Below, in pieces: positions 50,065 to 56,994 of a stretch of DNA of 56,994 nt. Origin of the DNA: an uncultured Prevotellaceae bacterium (GTDB lineage Bacteria; Bacteroidota; Bacteroidia; Bacteroidales; Bacteroidaceae). Position 1 is the stretch's first letter. Each line of letters begins with the position of its first letter. The notes under the pieces were generated by a model. The model was not told where the DNA came from. It ran no database searches and saw only the letters and a list, made by a program, of their open reading frames with translations. Location of the stretch: NCBI GenBank assembly GCA_900315745.1, contig ONAG01000015.1:1-56994 (forward strand), in the 5' to 3' direction. Both the position numbers and the translations under genes were made by a program.

Positions 50065-51432
50065 ATGAAAAGAAACACCCTCATATTAGCTCTCGTAGCA
50101 ATGGCAGCCCTCCTCCTGTCCTCCTGCGACGATTTCCTCGACATCACCCCTACAGGCAAGGTCATTGCCAAGACAGGGGAGGAGTATCGTGCCTTGCTGA
50201 CCAACGAGTACAAGTATTTCTCCAAAGACCGCTACTTGACCACCGTGCGCACCGATGAAATGCTGATGGACAAGAAGAAGACCTCCTCCACCGACCTCGA
50301 TGCCTACCTGGATCTCTGGCGGTGGAAGGACGAGAACCCTTCACCCACCACCAGCTACTTTATGTGGCGCAACTACTACCATACCATCTACATCGCCAAC
50401 TACGTCATCGAGCACCGTGACGAAATCACCCACGCCACGCGCGACGAGGTGAACCAGCTTGTGGGCGAAAGCTACATGCTCCGTGCCTACAGTCATTTCC
50501 TGCTCGTCAGTCTCTTTGCCGAGCCTTACACCCACTGTCAGCCTGCCGCCACACGCGGAGTACCTATGCAGTTGGAAGCTGATGTCAATGCCATGCCTGC
50601 CAGCAGCAGTGTGGAAACCGTCTATCAGCAGGTGCTCAGCGATGTTGCCGAGGCAGAGAAACTCCTGACTGTGGAGAAATGGGAAGAGGGTAAGAACTAC
50701 CGCTTCAACAAGATTTCTGCACAGGCACTCCGCGCCCGTACTTATTTATATATGGGCGAATGGGAGAAAGCCCTCACGGCAGCCAAGGCAGTGATGGAGG
50801 CACACGGCGAGTTGGAGGACATGAACACCTCCAAGACTTTGCCCAACAGCTACAAGTCAGTGGAGAGCATCGTGGCATTGGAGAAGTTCAGCAGCAACCT
50901 CTTCACCGTCATCAACCTGCCCAACCCCGACTTCATCAACCTCTACCGCACAGGCGACCAGCGCCGCACGAAGTTCTTCAAGCGCGTCACCTCCTCCACT
51001 TACGACCTGTCGAAGGGTGGGGACGACGAATTCTCCTGTTCCTTCCGCAGTGCCGAAGCATACCTCACGGCTGCCGAGTGTGCCGCACGTCTCGGCAACA
51101 CTGCCGATGCCATCGACTACCTCAAGCCACTGCTGCAGAAGCGCCTCAACGCCGATGCCTTCACCACTGCTTCCGACCTCATGGCAGACATGACGCAGGA
51201 GGAACTGACACAGGAAATCCTCGACGAGCGTGCCCGCGAACTTGCTTTCGAGGGACACCGCTGGTACGACCTTCGCCGCACCACACAACCAGCCCTCACC
51301 CGCACCTACGACGACGAGACCTTCACCCTCACCCCCGAGAAGTACACCATGCGCTTCCCCACCGAGGCAGTGGAGTCCAACCCCGAAATTGAGAGATGGG
51401 AAGGAGGTAGCGCTTCGCTAAATGATAAATGA
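50065..51432 (+). CDS. SusD/RagB-family surface lipoprotein
   Basis: 455 residues; lipobox LLLSSC, Cys21, followed by DDFLDITPTGKVIAKTGEEY. TPR-type helices follow (YHTIYIANYVIEHRD, SYMLRAYSHFLLVSLFAEPY, FNKISAQALRARTYLYMGEW), and the C-terminal AFEGHRWYDLRR motif is diagnostic. It forms the lid that delivers ligand to SusC. With a protease gene upstream and no glycoside hydrolase in the cluster, the ligand may be peptides, as for RagAB; this is inference. Confidence 0.95.
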   Translation: MKRNTLILALVAMAALLLSSCDDFLDITPTGKVIAKTGEEYRALLTNEYKYFSKDRYLTTVRTDEMLMDKKKTSSTDLDAYLDLWRWKDENPSPTTSYFMWRNYYHTIYIANYVIEHRDEITHATRDEVNQLVGESYMLRAYSHFLLVSLFAEPYTHCQPAATRGVPMQLEADVNAMPASSSVETVYQQVLSDVAEAEKLLTVEKWEEGKNYRFNKISAQALRARTYLYMGEWEKALTAAKAVMEAHGELEDMNTSKTLPNSYKSVESIVALEKFSSNLFTVINLPNPDFINLYRTGDQRRTKFFKRVTSSTYDLSKGGDDEFSCSFRSAEAYLTAAECAARLGNTADAIDYLKPLLQKRLNADAFTTASDLMADMTQEELTQEILDERARELAFEGHRWYDLRRTTQPALTRTYDDETFTLTPEKYTMRFPTEAVESNPEIERWEGGSASLNDK

Positions 51433-51540
51433 CAAATGATAAATGAATAGTTACTCTAAACTCTCAACTCTAAACTCTCAACTCCCCCCTTATCTCTCAA
51501 CTCTAAACTCTAATCTCTAAACTCTAAACAAAATATAGTT
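51433..51540. repeat. CTCTAAACTCTAAACT simple repeats after susD-like gene
   Basis: Imperfect runs of CAACTCTAAACTCT units, a simple-sequence spacer; a similar shorter run occurs at 9135-9160 before the giant gene. No terminator stem seen, so read-through to the next gene is possible. Confidence 0.45.
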
Positions 51541-51573
51541 AACCATAGTATTCATTATTAAAACAGTTAGTTT

Positions 51574-53538
51574 ATGAAGAAATTTTTACTTATGTTGGTG
51601 GCATTCGTAGCCACAATGAGTGCATTTGCACAGAACGACAATGATTTAGACATCAAAAAAGGCTGGGCAGCCGCTTTCAAACCAGTTGCAGAAGCAGACG
51701 ATTTGAATGGTGTGCATGTGGCACAGGCTGGCGACGGCTCTGTGTATGTGTCCAGCAAACAGAACGTTTCGTTCAATTTCGCTGGTAAGGCTGTGGCTCA
51801 GCCCGAAGTGGCAAAATCCAGTGTCATCGTGAAGTATGACAAGGACGGCAAGGAGCAGTGGGCTATCACATTTGACGGTGATGCAACCGTGACTGCCATG
51901 GTGGCTGATGAAGACGGAACGCTTTATGCAGCGGGCATATTCTATGATGTAGTGCGTTATACCAGCACTGATCTACAGCTCAGCAGCATCGAGAGCCCAG
52001 ACGCAGTTTCCGCTTTCATTACAAAAGTGAACAAGGATGGTCAGTTTGTATCGATGAAGACGCTCACACCTTCAGGTAATTTGGAAGTGGTAACGTCTGA
52101 TTTTCCTTTCTATCTTCCAGATGAGGAACCTATTGATATCAGACCAAACAAGATCCAGATTGATGGAGATAAAGTGTATGTGTCTGCCACTTATAAGGGA
52201 GATGTAGCTGAACTTGGTTGGAAAGGTGCTTACGTTGTCAACTACGACTTCGGCATGTATATGGACAATCGCAGTGCAGGTGTATTCTCTCTCAGCAAGA
52301 ATGACTTCGCAAATGTTGCCAATGTGGCATATGTGCAGTCAACAGGCACTATCTCTGAAACACAAAACTATCCAGAGGCAGTCAACTTTGTTGCCAACAA
52401 CGGTACGGTGTATGTAGGCTTCTTCGGCTTTGGTAATCTCACCATTACTTCTGCAGCTGGCAACAAGGACATCGCTTTCGAAAGTGACGGTGAAGGTGGC
52501 AATGAGCATGGTTTTGTACTTGCAACAGTAGGAAGCACACTGACAACAAAGGTGTTCAATGCTGCAGCCCATGCCATGCTAACTAAGCCATACAATGTGG
52601 CAATGCAAATGGCAGGCAACGACATCATCATTGCTGGTACATTCTTCGGTGAACTGCCTTTCGACAACAGTTTGTCCACTGGTGACATGGCTAATGCAGC
52701 ATTTGTCACATCTGTCAAGAAAGATGGTACTGTGAACTGGGCAAACATTGTAGAGAAGGAGTCCAAGATGGCATCTATGCTGGTGACAGGTGAAGAAACT
52801 CACGTCAGCACCAATGTGGCAACTTTCATTGTCAAGACATCTACAGGTACCATCTCGTTGGATGGTGATGCTCCTGCTGAGGGCGACGAAGTGATTGTTA
52901 TTGCCGATGCAGCAGGATGGGGCAACCAATATGTAGCCTTAGTCGTTGCGGATGAAAACGAAGTGACAGTCATCTCTAAGGACATGAACGAGGACGATGA
53001 ACTTGAAGAAGGCCTCATCGAGATTGCCCAGAGCCAGGGTAAGGAGTACGATAATTTTAAACGTGCTGAATTGGTGGAAGGTGAGAAATATAACACTTAC
53101 ACAGTTACCGAAGACCTTCAGATTGCCATCAAGATGATGAACGTCGATGTGAAGGATTGCGACTACGTGGTGGTGAAGTTTGCCGAGCCAGTGGCTGCCG
53201 GTTGGAAACTCGCATTCTGGTCTAACCAAGACCTCACCGATATTCCAGAAGGTGCTAAAGAATACAAGTATGTCTTTGCCGATGATCCTAAGTGCGGCGT
53301 TGCAGACGGTGTTCTGCCACAAATCTGCATGATGACCTTCTTCGGTGGTTACACAGCTCCTCTGGAGGCTAAGGTTGTGGGCATCTACAAGCACTCTACA
53401 GATGCAAATGCTGTTGAGGCTATCGAAGCACCTGCAAAGACCACCAACGGTCAGCGTTACAACCTCGCTGGTCAGCCAGTTGATGAAAACTACAAGGGCT
53501 TCGTCATCATCGACGGCAAGACCTACTATGTGAAGTAA
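51574..53538 (+). CDS. Secreted beta-propeller-like protein behind SusC/SusD
   Basis: 654 residues. Signal peptide MKKFLLMLVAFVATMSAFAQ. Repeated strands of the type SSVIVKYDKDGKEQWAITFD, SAFITKVNKDGQFVSMKTL, AAFVTSVKKDGTVNWANIV and GTVYVGFFGFGNLTI follow the SBBP/propeller pattern (about 60-420). A C-terminal beta domain (about 420-610) and a tail GQRYNLAGQPVDENYKGFVI, ending KTYYVK, of the Prevotella C-terminal type close it. No lipobox, unlike many SusE/F proteins. It occupies the place of a surface ligand-binding partner of SusCD; this role is inferred from position. It ends at a good terminator. Confidence 0.8.
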   Translation: MKKFLLMLVAFVATMSAFAQNDNDLDIKKGWAAAFKPVAEADDLNGVHVAQAGDGSVYVSSKQNVSFNFAGKAVAQPEVAKSSVIVKYDKDGKEQWAITFDGDATVTAMVADEDGTLYAAGIFYDVVRYTSTDLQLSSIESPDAVSAFITKVNKDGQFVSMKTLTPSGNLEVVTSDFPFYLPDEEPIDIRPNKIQIDGDKVYVSATYKGDVAELGWKGAYVVNYDFGMYMDNRSAGVFSLSKNDFANVANVAYVQSTGTISETQNYPEAVNFVANNGTVYVGFFGFGNLTITSAAGNKDIAFESDGEGGNEHGFVLATVGSTLTTKVFNAAAHAMLTKPYNVAMQMAGNDIIIAGTFFGELPFDNSLSTGDMANAAFVTSVKKDGTVNWANIVEKESKMASMLVTGEETHVSTNVATFIVKTSTGTISLDGDAPAEGDEVIVIADAAGWGNQYVALVVADENEVTVISKDMNEDDELEEGLIEIAQSQGKEYDNFKRAELVEGEKYNTYTVTEDLQIAIKMMNVDVKDCDYVVVKFAEPVAAGWKLAFWSNQDLTDIPEGAKEYKYVFADDPKCGVADGVLPQICMMTFFGGYTAPLEAKVVGIYKHSTDANAVEAIEAPAKTTNGQRYNLAGQPVDENYKGFVIIDGKTYYVK

Positions 53539-53558
53539 TTCAACCCAATCAATGAATC

Positions 53559-53609
53559 GTTGGACAAGACGATTGCCTCTCTCAGGCAGTTGTCTTGTCC
53601 AACTTTTTT
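53559..53609 (+). terminator. Rho-independent terminator of the SusCD cluster
   Basis: GTTGGACAAGAC / GTCTTGTCCAAC stem of 12 bases followed by a T run, 20 bases after the stop at 53538. Confidence 0.85.
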
Positions 53610-53743
53610 ATGCCCACACCATTTCTGTAGCACACTTTTCTGTACTTCGCACCGTCACTGAAAGAAAAGCCGAAGAAATACAGACTAAATGAATCCCGAA
53701 ATGTTAAAAATGCATATGTAACCAAACATTTTTTCCAAAAGAT

Positions 53744-53774
53744 TTTGCTGTGTCATCAGAATGCCATTACTTTG
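53744..53774 (+). promoter_or_regulatory. Likely promoter of the AAA+ gene
   Basis: TTTG (53744-53747), 19 bases, TTACTTTG (53767-53774; one mismatch to TAnnTTTG). If used, the leader would be about 590 bases and include the whole minisatellite. Confidence 0.45.
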
Positions 53775-53960
53775 CAAGTTGGTAACGTCATCTGAAAATA
53801 ACAAAACCAAAAAACAGAGAAACGTCCCCTCAACAAATGCCGACGCTCGACGGCGGTAGAACCATCACTTAGACTCAATTTTATTTATTCATAGACAACC
53901 ATGTGGCAGTCCATTCCCAGGACTGGCTCACTGCTCCTGCGCGCCTCTCGCCCCCACAGC

Positions 53961-54316
53961 GTTCAGCGGTTTACCCGCTGCCTGCTTTCCTCCCTCCATG
54001 CCTCTCTCCCTGCGTCCAGCGGTTTCCTGCTGCCTCCTCTCCTCCCTCCATGCCTCGCTCCCTGCGTCCAGCGGTTTCCCGCTGCCTCCTCTCCTCCCTC
54101 CATGCCTCGCTCCCAGTGTCCAGCGGTTTCCTGCTGCCTCCTCTCCTCCCTCCATGCCTTGCTCCCTGCGCTCAGCGGTTTACCCGCTGCCTGCTTTCCT
54201 CCCTCCATGCCTCGCTCCCTGCGCTCAGCGGTTTCCCCGCTGCCTGCTCTCTCCTCCCTCCATGCCTCGCTCCCTGCGTCCAGCGGTTTACCCGCTGTCC
54301 CTCTCTCCTCCCGACC
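53961..54316 (+). repeat. 52-bp minisatellite, seven units, in the AAA+ gene leader
   Basis: CAGCGGTTT recurs at 53964, 54017, 54069, 54121, 54173, 54226 and 54281, that is with periods of 53, 52, 52, 52, 53 and 55. Each unit continues (C/T)CCGCTGCCTCCTCTCC and CTCCATGCCTCGCTCCCTGC. CAGCGG TTTAC CCGCTG is a small hairpin. 52 is not a multiple of three, so the long open frames across it are not conserved protein. The same CAGCGGTTCCCCCGCTGCC motif appears twice inside the next gene. Confidence 0.8.
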
Positions 54317-54375
54317 CCGTGTCACCCCCACTAAAGCACAACAAAATCTCTTAACCACATAAAAACTTTCTACCT

Positions 54376-55707
54376 ATGGGACTTTTAGACATTCTTCACT
54401 TGGACACCAAAGAAAAAATGGAACTTTTACTGAAAAGGCTCTATGAAAACGAACAGACCCACTTAGCTGTCAACAGCATCCTCCTTGAGATGGAAGAAGA
54501 ACCCGACCCATCCGACACCGATGACGATGACTATAGTACCCCCTTCGACCTCGATGACGACGATGATGACTATTCCGACGAAGACGACCAACCCGATTTC
54601 CCCGAAGACGCTTTCCCCGACCTTCTCGACGATCCCAACGACCCCTTATTCTCCCTCGTCGCCCCCACCTCCCCCTTTTCCCCTGCAAACAGCGGTTCCC
54701 CCGCTGCCCCCACCTCCCCCTTCTCTTCCTCCCCTGCAAACAGCGGTTCCCCCGCTGCCACCACCCCCACCTCCTCCTCTCTCCCTCCCAAACCCACCGT
54801 CACCGACCTCACCGGCGAGAAGCACGAACTCCGCGTCGAAATGCTCCCCCTCCTTCCCAACCCCGAAGCCGAACTGGACAAGCTCCTCGGCTGTGACAAC
54901 ATCCGCCGTCAGATAGAGCACCTCACCGCCCTCACCCGCTACAACGCACAGATGCACCAGATTGCCCCCGACGTTCCGCCCCATCAAGTGTCGCTCCATG
55001 CCGTCTTTCAAGGAGCGCCGGGCACAGGCAAGACCACGCTCTGCAAAATCTATGCCTCCATGTTGCACAAGGCAGGCGCACTGAGCCGCGGACACGTGGT
55101 GGTGGCAAACCGCTCCACCTTCATCGGCACCCGTTGGGGCGACGAGGAAGTGATTGTTGCAGAGACCTTGAAAGCTGCGAAGGGTGGGGTGCTGATGATA
55201 GATGAGGCTTATCAGCTGGTGACGAATCACCCCAACGACCCGGGACGCCTCATCTTGCAGCTGATGATGCCGATGCTCGCAGACGAGCAGAACCGCGACA
55301 TCGCTGTGGTGCTCTGCGGCTACAAGGGACTGATGCAGTCGCTGCTCGACATGAACGATGGATTGCGTTCCCGTTTCGTCAACGTGTTTGACTTCCCCGA
55401 GTTCAACATCCCGCAACTGCTCGAAATCAGTCGCCGCCGTTACCGTCAGTACCAGTACCACTTCACCCGTCAGGCATGGATGCGCTACAGCGACATCATC
55501 CGTAAGGGCTATGAACAACGTGACAAGAAGACTTGGGGCAATGCCCGTTTCGTGGCAAACCTGCTCGACGAGGTGTACATCCACCACGCCCAGCGCATCA
55601 CAGACAGCCACATCACCGACCGTCGTCAGTTCCTCACCATCACCGCTGCCGACATCCGTCCCATCACCCTGGCGCCCACCACATCGAACCGCCGCATCGG
55701 TTTCTAA
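54376..55707 (+). CDS. AAA+ ATPase, CbxX/CfqX family, with acidic/Pro-rich N-terminal region
   Basis: 443 residues, cytoplasmic. After a short helical start (MGLLDILHLDTKEK) comes an Asp-rich stretch (44-90) and a Pro/Ser/Ala linker (96-140) with SPANSGSPAA repeated twice. The AAA+ domain follows: Walker A GAPGTGKT (213-220), Walker B GVLMIDEAYQL (271-281), sensor region VVLCGYKG, Arg finger in GLRSRF (329-334), and a helical lid (about 345-425). CbxX/CfqX-type ATPases act as remodelling chaperones (Rubisco activation, type VII secretion EccA), but the target here is unknown. It is transcribed alone behind the minisatellite. Confidence 0.88.
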   Translation: MGLLDILHLDTKEKMELLLKRLYENEQTHLAVNSILLEMEEEPDPSDTDDDDYSTPFDLDDDDDDYSDEDDQPDFPEDAFPDLLDDPNDPLFSLVAPTSPFSPANSGSPAAPTSPFSSSPANSGSPAATTPTSSSLPPKPTVTDLTGEKHELRVEMLPLLPNPEAELDKLLGCDNIRRQIEHLTALTRYNAQMHQIAPDVPPHQVSLHAVFQGAPGTGKTTLCKIYASMLHKAGALSRGHVVVANRSTFIGTRWGDEEVIVAETLKAAKGGVLMIDEAYQLVTNHPNDPGRLILQLMMPMLADEQNRDIAVVLCGYKGLMQSLLDMNDGLRSRFVNVFDFPEFNIPQLLEISRRRYRQYQYHFTRQAWMRYSDIIRKGYEQRDKKTWGNARFVANLLDEVYIHHAQRITDSHITDRRQFLTITAADIRPITLAPTTSNRRIGF

Positions 55708-55730
55708 TTCAATTGAGGTTTTTCCAACTA

Positions 55731-55845
55731 GTGCGCTGAGTGCGCGTGTCATTTCACGCACCCAGCGCGAAATATTTCGTTCTTCCAGCGCATGTTATTT
55801 CGCGCTGGAAGGCGACAATTGACACTCAACGAGTTAGCGAAAATG
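55731..55845 (+). repeat. Dispersed repeat C, copy 3
   Basis: GTGCGCTGAGTGCGCGTGTC to CAACGAGTTAGCG, matching copies 1 and 2; the inner palindrome CGAAATATTTCG is intact. Confidence 0.75.
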
Positions 55846-55872
55846 CGGTTCACCAATTAATCTTACGTGTTT

Positions 55873-55935
55873 CAACGTGAATTCGGTGTAAGAGGTTGCG
55901 CCGTTGGCACCGAAAGAAAAATATAAATAAACAAA
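55873..55935 (+). repeat. MITE-family end
   Basis: AACGTGAATTCGGTGTAAG followed by GGTTGCGCCGTTGGCACCG and AAAGAAAAATATAAATAAAC, the right-end type of the 7616-7743 family. No opposite end is seen, so it is partial. Confidence 0.5.
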
Positions 55936-55953
55936 TAAAAATAGATAAAAAGA

Positions 55954-56195
55954 GGCTCACTCGTAAACACCTGTGTCTGTCTTAAACAAAATACACTCGC
56001 AAGTAATAAAACCGCGGATTTAGCTGATTCAGATTTCCCCTTTCTTGGCGAAAGTCCATCCGGATAGTTGCAAGAGCCGCGCGAGGCTCTAATCCGAGTA
56101 ATCAGAATCAATCCGAGTAATGGCTTACCCATAAGCAAAAATCTGTTTAATCCGCTCAATCGTTCCGCAGGAACTTGTTTATATAAAAACATACC
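55954..56195 (-). repeat. Composite dispersed repeat D, copy 2 (inverted)
   Basis: GGCTCACTCGTAAACACCTG to module A in reverse (CGCTCAATCGTTCCGCAGGA), including GAGCCGCGCGAGGCTC. The order and orientation are the reverse complement of 26413-26785. Confidence 0.65.
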
Positions 56196-56335
56196 CCGCT
56201 GATTCAGCAGATTTATGGGATTTATCTAAATCCACACACAGGGTTTTACTGGTGAACCAATATTTTGAATGATTTTGAATAGATTTGTTCTATTTCTGCC
56301 CATAGGGCACTCCATTCCATACGCCGCCCAAGGCG

Positions 56336-56411
56336 TTCTTTCTGTGTGAGCTGCTCCGCACCACGCAACCCTCACTGAAACATCTCTCACACAGAATCCA
56401 CAGATATTCAG
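56336..56411. repeat. Repeat E-like hairpin, third copy
   Basis: TTCTTTCTGTGTGAG and CTCACACAGAATCCACAGAT are inverted arms; related to 8246-8337 by the CACACAGAA...CAGATATTCA pattern. 56412-56520 is AT-rich with nothing recognised. Confidence 0.4.
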
Positions 56412-56529
56412 ATGGTTTTCAAACACATTAAAGTCCAACTTGAACGCATCAATACTTTATCTATGATAATCAAATACATATATTTATTATAAATTTTGCT
56501 ATTCCAATGCAAATTTTTCCTCATTTCCC

Positions 56530-56560
56530 TTGGTGCTTACAGAAAAAAGTGCTATCTTTG
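56530..56560 (+). promoter_or_regulatory. Promoter of the DUF4248 gene
   Basis: TTG (56530-56532), 20 bases, TATCTTTG (56553-56560), leader of about 85 bases to ATG 56654. Confidence 0.6.
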
Positions 56561-56653
56561 TATCGAAAAAAGTTGAGCACCCCGCATGGTCTCCCATCGC
56601 CTTTCACGTGAGAGGGGGCGGGGAAGATAGTCTTCAATTATTCTTAACAACAA

Positions 56654-56884
56654 ATGGACAGATATGAATATGACATGGACATTGTATCCATGACCAAACG
56701 CGAACTGGCAATGATGTATGCACCCGACCTCACACCCCATGCAGCGGTGAACCGTCTGATGCAGTGGATTAACTACCACCCGACACTGACGCAAGAACTG
56801 CTCGCGACCGGTTACCGCAAGACATCAAGAATACTCACCGCCAAGCAGGTTCACCTGATTGTTGAACGACTGGGCGAACCCTAA
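56654..56884 (+). CDS. DUF4248-family small protein
   Basis: 76 residues, no signal peptide. The pattern MTKRELAMMYAPDLTPHAAV, LMQWINYHPTL, LLATGY and LTAKQVHLIVERLGEP fits DUF4248, a small Bacteroidetes family of mainly helical proteins; function unknown. It is preceded by a good promoter and followed directly by repeat module A. Family members often lie near mobile elements, which fits the repeat-rich surroundings. Assignment by motif recall. Confidence 0.8.
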   Translation: MDRYEYDMDIVSMTKRELAMMYAPDLTPHAAVNRLMQWINYHPTLTQELLATGYRKTSRILTAKQVHLIVERLGEP

Positions 56885-56896
56885 GAAAAAAAACAT

Positions 56897-56994
56897 CCGT
56901 TCAATCCGCTCAATCGTTCCGCAGGAACTTGTTTTAACGTGAGTTCGGTATAAGAAGTTGCGCCGTTGGCGCCGAAAGAAAAATAGATAAAAAC
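56897..56994 (-). repeat. Module A plus MITE end at the window edge
   Basis: Inverted module A (56897-56935; CGCTCAATCGTTCCGCAGGA) followed by AACGTGAGTTCGGTATAA (56936-56953), TTGCGCCGTTGGCGCCG and AAAGAAAAATAGATAAAAA. It mirrors the composite at 7616-7790; the far end is outside the window. Confidence 0.65.

Noticed and set aside
53961-54316. Possible CRISPR array
   Set aside because: The units are contiguous 52-55 bp tandem copies without unique spacers, and no cas gene is nearby.
53901-54362. Long open frames in several frames over the minisatellite (e.g. 153 codons)
   Set aside because: They arise from C-rich repeats without stops. The 52-bp period shifts frame each unit, there is no domain, and frames on both strands are equally open.

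Overview
The window looks like a Prevotella-type genome (Bacteroidales). The evidence is a SusC/SusD pair, a RagB-like lipoprotein, a DUF5117-type zinc protease, an orphan DUF4248 gene, secreted proteins with the short C-terminal tails usual in this group, and at least ten promoters of the Bacteroidetes form (TTTG near -33, TAnnTTTG near -7). Base composition is moderate in genes and AT-rich between them. No species is claimed. No rRNA or tRNA gene was recognised.

Left part (1-9 kb): a truncated large outer-membrane/MG2-type protein, a small secreted TonB-C-like protein, and an ECF sigma / anti-sigma / three-paralog operon, all on the minus strand. They are followed by an orphan MNT nucleotidyltransferase gene and a repeat-rich spacer. 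That spacer holds a complete 128-bp MITE with a 5-bp target duplication and a 129-bp copy of the 3' end of the xylanase gene found 12 kb away. From 9.2 to 20.6 kb lies a 3,635-residue secreted modular protein plus a small lipoprotein. The block is bracketed by that direct repeat. A GH10 xylanase with three CBM6-like modules (minus) and an AlbA_2/Schlafen-type protein follow.

Middle (26.4-39.2 kb): a 1.7-kb spacer with dispersed repeats, a GTTAT/ATAAC array and a strong leader hairpin precedes nrdD-nrdG (anaerobic ribonucleotide reductase and its activase). Next come an acid phosphatase / porin pair that probably works in phosphate acquisition. Then comes an unusual six-gene minus-strand operon: a lipoprotein, an NADase-type glycan-binding-like protein, a 909-residue His-triplet/Glu-rich secreted protein, a zinc-ribbon protein, a polyproline-tailed membrane protein, and a paralog of the zinc-ribbon protein without the ribbon.

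The most striking element is at 39.3-42.2 kb: about 20 copies of an iteron of core GTGACAAATTCCCAA, an AT-rich tract, and a Rep_3-family initiator gene with its own promoter. From 30.9 to 39.2 kb every gene points left and from 40.6 kb to the end every gene points right, as expected around an origin. This is probably the replication origin of a plasmid, an integrated plasmid or a second chromosome (chromid). Right of it are two lipoproteins, a zinc metalloprotease followed by SusC/SusD and a secreted beta-propeller (possibly peptide or protein uptake), and a CbxX/CfqX-type AAA+ ATPase. The ATPase leader is a 52-bp minisatellite whose core motif recurs inside the gene. Last come a repeat cluster and a DUF4248 gene.
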